Assembly: GCA_024697065.1 (NCBI GenBank)
Contig: JAILGE010000042.1
Span: 1-58,645 of the forward strand
Direction of reading: 5' to 3'
From: Lachnospiraceae bacterium
GTDB taxonomy: Bacteria > Bacillota > Clostridia > Lachnospirales > Lachnospiraceae
Length of the DNA: 58,645 nt
Shown: positions 51,928-58,645 of the stretch, piece by piece
How positions within the stretch are numbered: the stretch's first letter is position 1
Layout: each line of letters begins with the position of its first letter
Made by a program: the position numbers and the translations under genes
The notes under the pieces: generated by a model
What the model saw: only the letters and a program-made list of their open reading frames with translations
What the model was told of the DNA's origin: nothing
Database searches by the model: none

Positions 51928-52779
51928 TCAGATCTTAAATATCCCGGAACAGATATCATCAAGATTCTTCTTGTAAATTATATATGTATTTATCACAGGC
52001 GGAGTAAAACCGAGAAGGGGGACCCGCCTTAATTTTTTTTCTTTGATATATGTCTCTGCCATATCCTTTGGAAGGAAAGTATAATTATCCTGGTCGAGAA
52101 GAAAGGGAACTATCTTCATACAGTCATCGATCTCCAATTCAAACTGATGGTATTTCGGAAAGAGCTTTCTGATATATTGACCGACGTCCTGTAATGCGAA
52201 GTTACACATCAGATATTTTTCTTCAAGGAGCTGCGAGGCAGTGATCCCTTTTTTGTATTTCGTATTATTGATATCCGTTACAAGGACAAGTGTATCTTTT
52301 CTGTATGGTTTGCAGCAAAAAGAATTCTTGTGAAGCGGAAGATAAGTAAAGACCACATCAAACATGTCTTTTTGTATCTGTTCCAGAAGTTGTTCGGTCA
52401 GACCTATGGATATCTTAAGATAATCCTTGGGATGAGTGGAACGGTGTCTGAGGATAAGACCTGATAAATGTCCTTCGTAGATTGAATCTGCACAGCCTAT
52501 GCGTAAATAGTGATCGTATTTTTGTTCTGATGAGATCTCTGCAAGTGAAGTATCAGTAAGTTCTATGACTTTCTCAGCATAAATTCTGAATTTTTCTCCC
52601 GCCGGTGTAAGTCCTACTTTTCGATTTGTTCTTTTAAATAAAGTGAAACCAAGTTCTTTCTCCAGTTCGTTAATTCGTTTGGTTATTGTTGACTGGGCTA
52701 CAAACAACTGATCGGCAGCTCTGGTGAAATTTTTGGTGTGTGCCAGAGTCATAAAAGTTTTTATAGATTCTATGTCCAT
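51928..52779 (-). CDS. LysR-family transcriptional regulator
   Basis: A 283-residue regulator: N-terminal HTH (MTLAHTKNFTRAADQLFVAQSTITKRINELEKELGFTLF-type) and effector-binding domain (about 90-283). It is divergent from the Re-citrate-synthase-like gene, so it likely controls it in response to a metabolite. An LTTR-type box lies in the 115-nt divergent region. Confidence 0.93.
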   Translation of the reverse strand: MDIESIKTFMTLAHTKNFTRAADQLFVAQSTITKRINELEKELGFTLFKRTNRKVGLTPAGEKFRIYAEKVIELTDTSLAEISSEQKYDHYLRIGCADSIYEGHLSGLILRHRSTHPKDYLKISIGLTEQLLEQIQKDMFDVVFTYLPLHKNSFCCKPYRKDTLVLVTDINNTKYKKGITASQLLEEKYLMCNFALQDVGQYIRKLFPKYHQFELEIDDCMKIVPFLLDQDNYTFLPKDMAETYIKEKKLRRVPLLGFTPPVINTYIIYKKNLDDICSGIFKI

Positions 52780-52802
52780 AAAGATCCCCTCTTTATCATA
52801 CT

Positions 52803-52817
52803 ATTCCATATAGGAAT
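52803..52817. promoter_or_regulatory. LysR-type box (T-N11-A) between the divergent genes
   Basis: ATTCC-ATATA-GGAAT, a perfect palindrome that satisfies T-N11-A, 23 nt before the LysR gene start and 78 nt before the synthase gene. Confidence 0.6.
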
Positions 52818-52894
52818 CAATACTATTTATTTTATTCATTTTACAAATAATGCCATGTATGGTCAAATGTAAAATAATTTAAGGAGGAAAAACG

Positions 52895-54265
52895 ATGAGA
52901 GAGATAGTTTTAAGTGATAAAACTTACAAATTGGAGCAGGATCCCTATACATATCGACTGCAGGATACTCCTGAACCTGAGCTGTACAGAGAAATGTTTC
53001 CTTATACAGAAACTCCAAAGATCGCATTTAATTACAGACGTGTACCGGAAAATATGCCGGAGGATATATTTATAACAGATACAACGTTTCGTGACGGACA
53101 GCAGTCAAGGACTCCTTATACCACTGAACAGATGGTACATATATATAAGCTGTTGCATAAGCTGGGCGGTCATAATGGAATGATCCGTCAGACTGAATTC
53201 TTTGCATATTCACAAAAGGATAGAATGGCTATAGAGGAATGTCTGGAACTCGGATTTGATTTCCCGGAGATAACCACATGGATCCGGGCAAATAAAAAAG
53301 ATTTTGAACTGGTTAGATCGATAGGGATAAAGGAGACGGGAATACTTGTCAGCTGTTCCGATTATCACATCTTCAATAAAATGGGCCTTACCAGAAAACA
53401 GGCTTTGGATAAATATCTGGGGATCGTTAAGGACTGTATTGAAGCGGGTCTTCGTCCGAGATGCCACTTCGAAGACATCACCAGGGCGGATTTTTACGGA
53501 TTTGTGGTTCCCTTCGCAAGCAGTCTGATGGAGCTTTCGAGAGAGAGCGGGATACCTGTTAAGATACGCGCGTGCGATACCATGGGATACGGCGTGCCTT
53601 ATCCCGGAGCGACTCTTCCAAGAAGTGTTTCAGGCATCATATACGGATTACAGCATTATGCAGGTGTACCTTCCGAATTGTTAGAGTGGCATGGCCATAA
53701 TGATTTCTACAAAGGTGTTGTCAATGCAACCACAGCATGGATGTATGGAGCAAGTGCCGTTAACTGTTCTTTGCTTGGAATAGGTGAACGAACCGGGAAT
53801 GTTCCGTTGGAAGCTATGGTATTTGAATATGCTTCTTTAAGAGGTCATCTTAACGGTATGGATACCCGCGTTATCACAGAGATAGCAGACTATATCAGAT
53901 ATGATACAGGATATGATATACCTCCCATGACTCCGTTTGTGGGAGACAGTTTTAACCTGACACGGGCAGGGATCCATGCTGATGGGATGATGAAGGATCC
54001 GGAAATATATAATATATTTGATACTGAGAAGATACTCGGAAGAGCCCCAAGAGTATCTATCAATAATTCTTCGGGACTTGCCGGGATTGCTTTCTGGGTA
54101 AATGAATACAGAACACGTCACGGAGAGGAGAAGCTTTCAAAGAAGGATGAATTGATACAAAAACTCTATGACTGGGTAATGTCGGAGTACGAAAACGGAA
54201 GAGTCACTGTGATCAGTGAGGGTGAGATGGCTGAGCACTATGAGGAATTGGTGTCAAAAACATGA
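52895..54265 (+). CDS. DRE-TIM metallolyase, probable Re-citrate synthase
   Basis: A 456-residue enzyme of the isopropylmalate/homocitrate synthase superfamily. It has the metal/acceptor motif DTTFRDGQQS (61-71) and EWHGHNDFYKG. Its length and N-terminal block (YREMFPYTETPKIAFNYRRVP) match the Re-citrate synthase of Clostridium kluyveri as I recall it, not LeuA, which carries a regulatory domain. It would form citrate from oxaloacetate and acetyl-CoA in an anaerobe that lacks Si-citrate synthase. AAGGAGGAAA precedes the ATG. Homocitrate or citramalate synthase remains possible. Confidence 0.75.
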   Translation: MREIVLSDKTYKLEQDPYTYRLQDTPEPELYREMFPYTETPKIAFNYRRVPENMPEDIFITDTTFRDGQQSRTPYTTEQMVHIYKLLHKLGGHNGMIRQTEFFAYSQKDRMAIEECLELGFDFPEITTWIRANKKDFELVRSIGIKETGILVSCSDYHIFNKMGLTRKQALDKYLGIVKDCIEAGLRPRCHFEDITRADFYGFVVPFASSLMELSRESGIPVKIRACDTMGYGVPYPGATLPRSVSGIIYGLQHYAGVPSELLEWHGHNDFYKGVVNATTAWMYGASAVNCSLLGIGERTGNVPLEAMVFEYASLRGHLNGMDTRVITEIADYIRYDTGYDIPPMTPFVGDSFNLTRAGIHADGMMKDPEIYNIFDTEKILGRAPRVSINNSSGLAGIAFWVNEYRTRHGEEKLSKKDELIQKLYDWVMSEYENGRVTVISEGEMAEHYEELVSKT

Positions 54266-54368
54266 TGCTTTAACTATATAACCGGGAATAGATATAATAG
54301 AAACGAAATAATTTACCAAAGCGTAGTAAGATATTTCGGGAATTAAAATCTGCGGCAGGCAGGTGTTA

Positions 54369-54385
54369 TCGGTCGTACGGACCGA
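54369..54385 (+). other. Small hairpin upstream of a decayed region
   Basis: TCGGTC-GTACG-GACCGA, 6-bp stem, just before a strong GGAGGGG site at 54393 and ATG 54407. The ATG opens only a 10-codon peptide. Confidence 0.35.
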
Positions 54386-54406
54386 AAAATGTGGAGGGGT
54401 AAGGAA

Positions 54407-54638
54407 ATGTTAGAGAATGCTCATGTTGAAAAAAACTGACGGCTGGTCGCCTTTAAGACGGTGCTGAGAAATCGCAGAAACAGAGAAACTTCGATCTCAT
54501 ATGGCATCGGACACGGTCAACACCAATACCTTTGGAACTGTAATATATCAGGTCGCAGCACAGGCTCCGGAGCAACTTGAAAGTGTAGGGGCTGTTGTGA
54601 GTCTGTTGACGGGATTTACGCAGTATTCGGATCCTTGA
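54407..54638 (+). pseudogene. Decayed or non-coding stretch with short open frames
   Basis: A good SD (GGAGGGGTAAGGA) precedes ATG 54407, but the frame closes after 10 codons. A neighbouring frame reads 45 codons from ATG 54501 (MASDTVNTNTFGTVIYQVAA...) to a stop at 54636, with an in-frame stop at 54465 blocking the upstream part. This looks like a degraded gene with frameshift and stop. I could not recognise the family. Confidence 0.35.
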
Positions 54639-54780
54639 TATACAGATCAGTTCTGACAACTTCACATCAGAGGATTCGATCATCACTGGTCAGACCGGTG
54701 AATGGTCTTGATTTTGATATGTGAAAGTTAGGGGGGGGAAAAGTGGAATATACGATATATTTAATATATTAGTATCTTCA

Positions 54781-54814
54781 AACCGCTTATCTGATTCGGA
54801 TAAGTGGTTTTTTA
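54781..54814 (+). terminator. Intrinsic terminator
   Basis: AACCGCTTATC / GATAAGTGGTT stem, 6-nt loop, followed by TTTTTT. It ends transcription through the decayed stretch after the synthase gene. Confidence 0.85.
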
Positions 54815-55098
54815 TATAGTAGTGAAAAATGATTTCCATTTTGGAAGGTAAACAGTTAAAAGATTATGAAGGAGGGATGAAAGATGAAAGTCCTAAATAC
54901 CGGGGGAAGGCGAAGCTGTAGGTTTTAAAGAATGAGGCATAAGGGATTGGGAGCTGCCGATCGGAAACCGGAAATGTATTGATATGGAGATACCCATGTA
55001 GATAAGGAGAGGTTTATTAATGAGGAAAGATAATCTGAGTCGTGCCTTTTTTGATATAATAATAAAAAATATCATTTCAACGTAATGGATGAATAGTG
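54815..55098. other. Intergenic stretch without recognisable genes
   Basis: Several SD-like sequences (GAAGGAGGG at about 54867; AAGGAGAGG at about 55003) lead only to 14- and 21-codon frames (for example MRKDNLSRAFFDIIIKN). Probably remains of deleted genes; no RNA or site could be supported. Confidence 0.4.
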
Positions 55099-55188
55099 AT
55101 GACAAAAGAAAAAAGAGAAGGATTTAGAAGCAAACTTGGGTTTATCCTGGTAAGTGCAGGATGTGCGATCGTATTATTTGATATTTGA
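55099..55188 (+). pseudogene. N-terminal relic of a sodium:neurotransmitter-symporter-family transporter
   Basis: A 29-codon frame reads MTKEKREGFRSKLGFILVSA, then GCAIVLFDI and a stop. The (S/K)LGFILVSAGCAIG(L) pattern is the hallmark of NSS/SNF transporter first helices, where GLGNVWRFPY normally follows. Here the sequence breaks right after GCAI, so the remainder (about 420 residues) is deleted. The VOC gene starts 10 nt later. Confidence 0.65.
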
Positions 55189-55198
55189 GGATTTTTAT

Positions 55199-55582
55199 AT
55201 GAAGATAGAACATGTTGCAATGTACGTAAATGATTTGGAAGCTGCCAGGGATTTCTTTGTGAAGTATCTGAGAGGAACTTCAAATGATGGATATCATAAT
55301 GAAACAACGGGATTCAGATCATTCTTTATCAGTTTTGATGATGGAGCACGGATTGAGATCATGAACAAGCCTTCTATGGAGAATGATAAAAAGTCCGCAG
55401 ATCGTACCGGATATATTCATGTGGCTTTTTCTGTAGGAAGCGTTGAGGAAGTCGACAGATTAACAGGACAATTCCGTGAAGACGGTTTTGAGGTATTAAG
55501 TGGCCCGCGAACAACAGGGGATGGCTACTATGAGAGCTGTATAGTCGGAATTGAAGGAAATCAGATTGAGATCACTGTTTGA
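55199..55582 (+). CDS. VOC-family (glyoxalase-like) protein
   Basis: A 127-residue single vicinal-oxygen-chelate domain, MKIEHVAMYVNDLEAARDFFVKY at the start, metal-binding His5 and a later Glu in GARIEIM and NQIEITV. The reading frame runs back to 55154 across the transporter relic, but ATG 55199 is the natural start. Substrate unknown (glyoxalase, fosfomycin-type or dioxygenase-like). Confidence 0.88.
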   Translation: MKIEHVAMYVNDLEAARDFFVKYLRGTSNDGYHNETTGFRSFFISFDDGARIEIMNKPSMENDKKSADRTGYIHVAFSVGSVEEVDRLTGQFREDGFEVLSGPRTTGDGYYESCIVGIEGNQIEITV

Positions 55583-55780
55583 TCAAAACGGAATACAATT
55601 TCCTTTATTTAGCATTGATTACCTATGATGTGGATTCGATAGCACAAAAACAGGAAAAGGTATTATGACTAATACATTTGCAGCCTGAAGAGACAGAAGA
55701 TACCCTGGCGGATCTATTGAGCTGACGAACTTACAGTCACATTTGGAATCGATACATATGAGACACTATACGGAGGAGTT

Positions 55781-56275
55781 ATGTTAAAGTTTATACATAT
55801 ATTTAATAATTACTATTTGGGGATATCATTTATCGGGATAGCTGCATTCGTGATACAGGAAGTCCCTTATATGATCATGCCTTTGATCAAACCGGTGTCT
55901 AATCCGATAATGAATATGAAGAATGAGATCAAATGGATCGGAACGATACAGGGAATATTAGGTATCTTATCAATGATCCTGCTAATGCTGATCGTAAGAG
56001 ATGATGTTAAGATTATCCCAATAGAGACTGACAAGGATAAGGTTTTCCTTTTCCTGGCGGTTCTGATGATTGTGATCAACTTTGTTGGATGGACATTGTA
56101 TTATACGGGGCACCAATATGGATGGATGATAATAATCAGCCAGTTTGCCGCTGTTCCGTTGTACTATCTTTTCTTTGGGATCTGGCAAAGAAATTACCTG
56201 TTGGTGGGGATTTCTGTTCCGTTTTTCCTGATACATACCATCAATGGAATAATGAATTTTGCGATAAAAAAATAA
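55781..56275 (+). CDS. Small membrane protein, function unknown
   Basis: A 164-residue protein with four predicted helices (about 8-35, 50-70, 85-107, 115-160). No family recognised. CGGAGGAG lies directly before ATG 55781. The 198-nt gap upstream (55583-55780) holds only short broken frames. Confidence 0.65.
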   Translation: MLKFIHIFNNYYLGISFIGIAAFVIQEVPYMIMPLIKPVSNPIMNMKNEIKWIGTIQGILGILSMILLMLIVRDDVKIIPIETDKDKVFLFLAVLMIVINFVGWTLYYTGHQYGWMIIISQFAAVPLYYLFFGIWQRNYLLVGISVPFFLIHTINGIMNFAIKK

Positions 56276-56354
56276 GATCATTCAATAAGACTTGATTTTC
56301 AAGAAGGATGATGCAATACGGGAGTACAGTAAAAAAGGGAGGCGAACGAGAAAA

Positions 56355-57497
56355 ATGAATATGGTGTTTGATGAAAATACGAAGAAGCTAGGCTTTGGAA
56401 TGATGCGACTTCCTGAACTTGCCACATCCGGAAAATTTGGGAACATCGATATCAATCTTACCGGGGAGATGGTGGATTTCTTTATATCCGAAGGTTTTAC
56501 GTACTTCGATACCGCCTGGATGTATTGCGGGTTCAAGAGTGAGGATGCTGCAGGTGAAACACTTGTAAGCCGACATAACAGAAACGAGTTTACATTGGCC
56601 ACCAAGCTTCATTCGGGATTCTTTAATAGCGAAGAAGAAAGAGAGAAGGTGTTTATTTCACAGCTAGAGAAAACACGGGTGGATTATTTTGACTACTATC
56701 TTCTTCATGATCTGGGAGAAGATCATTATAAAAAGTATCAGAAATTCGGATGTTTTGAATGGCTGGCTGATAAGAAGAAAGCCGGATATGTCAGACATAT
56801 GGGGTTTTCATATCATGACAGGGCTGATCTTCTCGACAGGATCCTAACTGAGCATCCCGAGGTTGAATTTGTTCAGCTTCAGCTTAATTATCTCGACTGG
56901 GAGAATGACGTAATACAGTCGAAAAAATGTTATGAGGTTTGTGAAAAACATGGAAAACCCGTGATTGTCATGGAGCCCGTCAAAGGCGGATCTTTATCTA
57001 ATGTAGTGCCGGAGGTTGAAAAGCTGTTTAAAGATTACGCGCCTGATATGTCAATTGCATCCTGGGCTATCAGATTTGCGGCAAGCCAGCCGAATGTAAA
57101 GATGGTACTTTCCGGTATGGGAAATATGGATATGTTGAGAGACAATACCGGTTATATGAAGGATTTCATTCCATTGAACGATGAAGAGATGAAGATAATA
57201 AAAAAGGCAACCGATATGATCAATGAGAGCATAGCTATACCTTGTACCGGCTGCGCTTACTGTGTGGATGGATGTCCGAAAAGCATTCCGATACCAAAAT
57301 ATTTTTCCGTATACAACGCTGAGATGCAGGAGTATGAGGGAAAACCGTTTACTTCGCAGGGTGAATACTATGACAGACTTACACAAGTGTATGGTAAGCC
57401 CGGGGACTGTATTGGCTGTGGAAAGTGCGAAAAGATCTGCCCTCAGCATCTACCCATACGAACAAATCTTAAGCTGGTGGCCTCTAAATTCGGTTGA
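56355..57497 (+). CDS. Aldo/keto reductase with C-terminal 2[4Fe-4S] ferredoxin domain
   Basis: A 380-residue protein; ATG 56355 follows GGGAGGCGAACGAG, although the frame opens at 56292. The AKR barrel shows GFGMMRLPEL, TYFDTAWMY (Asp/Tyr), LATKLH (Lys) and YYLLHDLGED (His). The C-terminus carries two cluster motifs, CTGCAYCVDGCPKSIPI and CIGCGKCEKICPQHLPI. This family is common in Clostridia and probably uses ferredoxin-type electrons; its substrate is unknown. Confidence 0.92.
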   Translation: MNMVFDENTKKLGFGMMRLPELATSGKFGNIDINLTGEMVDFFISEGFTYFDTAWMYCGFKSEDAAGETLVSRHNRNEFTLATKLHSGFFNSEEEREKVFISQLEKTRVDYFDYYLLHDLGEDHYKKYQKFGCFEWLADKKKAGYVRHMGFSYHDRADLLDRILTEHPEVEFVQLQLNYLDWENDVIQSKKCYEVCEKHGKPVIVMEPVKGGSLSNVVPEVEKLFKDYAPDMSIASWAIRFAASQPNVKMVLSGMGNMDMLRDNTGYMKDFIPLNDEEMKIIKKATDMINESIAIPCTGCAYCVDGCPKSIPIPKYFSVYNAEMQEYEGKPFTSQGEYYDRLTQVYGKPGDCIGCGKCEKICPQHLPIRTNLKLVASKFG

Positions 57498-57581
57498 TAA
57501 TATTGAAGAGGTAATCGAGCAAAAATAGTCGAGAAATAATTTTTCTATTATTGTAATATTCGCTCATAAGGAGATGGGCAA

Positions 57582-58454
57582 TTGGACGAAACAAGAGCAG
57601 CAGTAAGAGTAATGCAGGATTATATTACTGAACATATCAGTGAAGAAATCACTATAGAGGATCTTGCAAGATGCTCTTCATTTTCACCCTGGTATGCAAG
57701 GAAGCTTTTTGTGAAGCATCTGGGGATGACACCGGCAGTTTATATCAGGCGCCTGAAACTGTCGAAGTCAGCCCTGCGTCTCAGGGATGAGAAACTGACA
57801 GTTCTTGATGTTGCAATGGAGATGGGATTCGGAAGTGTGGATGGATATCAGCGCTCGTTCAGGCGCGAATTCGGCTGTAATCCCAAAGAATACGCGTTGA
57901 GTCCGATCCCGATATGGTTGTTTACTCCTTATTTCATTATGGATGAGGAAAGGAAAATGAGAAAAATGAGCGAAATAAGAAATGTATTTATTCAGGTGAT
58001 AGAAAAACCTTCCAGAAAAGTAATCATTAAAAGAGGGGTGAATGCTAACGAGTATTTCAGCTACTGTGAAGAAGTTGGTTGTGATGTATGGGGATTGCTT
58101 ACAAGTATAAAGTCCATTAGTGGAGAACCTGTATGTATGTGGCTTCCTTCGGAAATGAGAAAGCCTGTAACCAATGAGTATGTTCAGGGCGTAGAAGTTG
58201 AGGAGGACTATTCGGGTAAAGTTCCTGAAGGATTTGATATTCTGGATCTTCCGGCTGCCACATATCTGCTGTTCAGAGGTGAACCGTTTGCAGAAGAGGA
58301 TTATGAAGCTGCCATTGTTGAAATATGGGATGCTGAAAAGAAATATAATCCTGAATTTATTGGCTTTAAATGGGATGATAAGAACCCAAGGATTCAGCTT
58401 GAACCCAGGGGAGAACGGGGATATATTGAGATGGTTCCCGTTAAGAAAATATAG
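57582..58454 (+). CDS. AraC-family regulator with GyrI-like effector domain
   Basis: A 290-residue regulator. The start is TTG 57582 behind AAGGAGATGGG. The N-terminal AraC double HTH (about 8-105: ISEEITIEDLARCSSFSPWYARKLF, VLDVAMEMGFGSVDGYQRSFRREFG) is followed by a GyrI/Rob-type small-molecule-binding domain (about 125-290). It lies downstream of the aldo/keto reductase gene and is likely its regulator. Confidence 0.92.
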   Translation: MDETRAAVRVMQDYITEHISEEITIEDLARCSSFSPWYARKLFVKHLGMTPAVYIRRLKLSKSALRLRDEKLTVLDVAMEMGFGSVDGYQRSFRREFGCNPKEYALSPIPIWLFTPYFIMDEERKMRKMSEIRNVFIQVIEKPSRKVIIKRGVNANEYFSYCEEVGCDVWGLLTSIKSISGEPVCMWLPSEMRKPVTNEYVQGVEVEEDYSGKVPEGFDILDLPAATYLLFRGEPFAEEDYEAAIVEIWDAEKKYNPEFIGFKWDDKNPRIQLEPRGERGYIEMVPVKKI

Positions 58455-58526
58455 TGGGGCCTCATATGCCGGAGCATAAGACTTATGGCATATGGAAAAA
58501 ACTGAGATGATGGACTATCCTGTACT

Positions 58527-58552
58527 AAAGCACCCTGTTAACAGGGTGCTTT
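58527..58552. terminator. Perfect palindrome / terminator after the AraC gene
   Basis: AAAGCACCCTGTT followed directly by AACAGGGTGCTTT: 13-bp arms, no spacer. As RNA it forms a stem with a small loop followed by TATATGTTT. A group II intron starts a few nt downstream. Confidence 0.7.
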
Positions 58553-58556
58553 ATAT

Positions 58557-58645
58557 GTTTGCGCGCCATGGGCGCGCTCTAACGGGTGAAAGTCCCGAAC
58601 ATGCCCAGATAGTGGGAAGTGTATAGCCGAACAGCAAGGGTGTCC
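58557..58645 (+). mobile_element. 5' end of a group II intron (cut by window edge)
   Basis: After the terminator the sequence GTTTGCGCGCCATGGGCGCG forms the first hairpin, then CTAACGGGTGAAAGTCCCG and the AGTGGGAAGTGTATAGCCG / AACAGCAAGGGTGTCC segments, which I recognise as domain I of clostridial group II introns that encode a reverse transcriptase/maturase. Insertion right after an intrinsic terminator is the known habit of class C introns. Exact 5' boundary (about 58557-58561) is uncertain and the intron ORF lies outside the window. Confidence 0.75.

Noticed and set aside
58557-58645. Riboswitch or ribosomal leader at the right edge
   Set aside because: The AACGGGTGAAAGTCCCG and following segments fit group II intron domain I better, and the position after a terminator with no gene in view argues against a leader.

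Overview
The window reads as chromosome from a low-to-mid GC, anaerobic Firmicute of the Lachnospiraceae (Butyrivibrio / Pseudobutyrivibrio-like). The support is family content: DUF5688 and DUF2974 proteins, a UPF0210/ACT pair, a Re-citrate-synthase-like enzyme, an M3 peptidase anchored by a C-terminal helix, Ser/Val/Asp/Asn-rich linkers in envelope proteins, strong AGGAGG-type ribosome sites and compact operons. This is inference from protein families; no search was run.

Layout. 1-6992: glycolysis (pgk end, tpiA), a DUF2974 hydrolase-fold protein, two shikimate-pathway genes (shikimate kinase, aroQ), efp, a DUF5688 protein, tRNA-Arg(CCG) and an SH3-domain membrane protein that begins 9 nt after the tRNA. 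7045-8977: a nuclease-family gene relic, a membrane-anchored FKBP/trigger-factor-like foldase on the minus strand, and tRNA-Leu(CAA). 9079-18978: an accessory island described below. 19011-29682: anti-sigma-type zinc-finger protein, polA-coaE-ftsA-like-walJ, ACT/UPF0210 pair, zinc-ribbon membrane protein, tmcAL. 29781-45220: anchored M3 peptidase, leuCD, ruvAB, zapA, U32 protein, a SEDS/PBP pair with a very acidic tail on the SEDS protein, cobI/cbiL, EAL protein. 45362-50394 (minus): MarR - RND adaptor - RND pump. 50590-58645: CmpB-like membrane protein, YlmH-like S4 protein, LysR regulator divergent from a Re-citrate-synthase-like gene, a decayed stretch with a sodium-symporter relic, VOC protein, small membrane protein, ferredoxin-type aldo/keto reductase, AraC-GyrI regulator, and the 5' end of a group II intron cut by the window edge.

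The most interesting part is the island at 9079-18978. It encodes a NifH-like reductase with both [4Fe-4S] cysteines, two different NifD/K-like subunits, a FecBCD-type importer, a Crp/Fnr-family regulator, and a second module of three cytosolic proteins: a periplasmic-binding-protein fold without signal peptide, a HypB/CobW-like GTPase with two CxxC motifs, and a soluble ABC ATPase with an N-terminal helical domain. No nifB, nifE or nifN is present, so this is a nitrogenase-like (group IV type) reductase of unknown substrate rather than nitrogen fixation. I propose that the importer brings in a metal or metal complex, the cytosolic module handles it, and the NifH/D/K-like proteins carry out an ATP-driven low-potential reduction. 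The island lies between two near-identical terminator hairpins and directly follows tRNA-Leu.

A second theme is translation without leaders. At least three genes (1226, 19011, 29682 minus) have a -10 hexamer 6-8 nt before the ATG and no Shine-Dalgarno, and the SH3 protein gene would gain a 9-nt leader by tRNA 3' processing.
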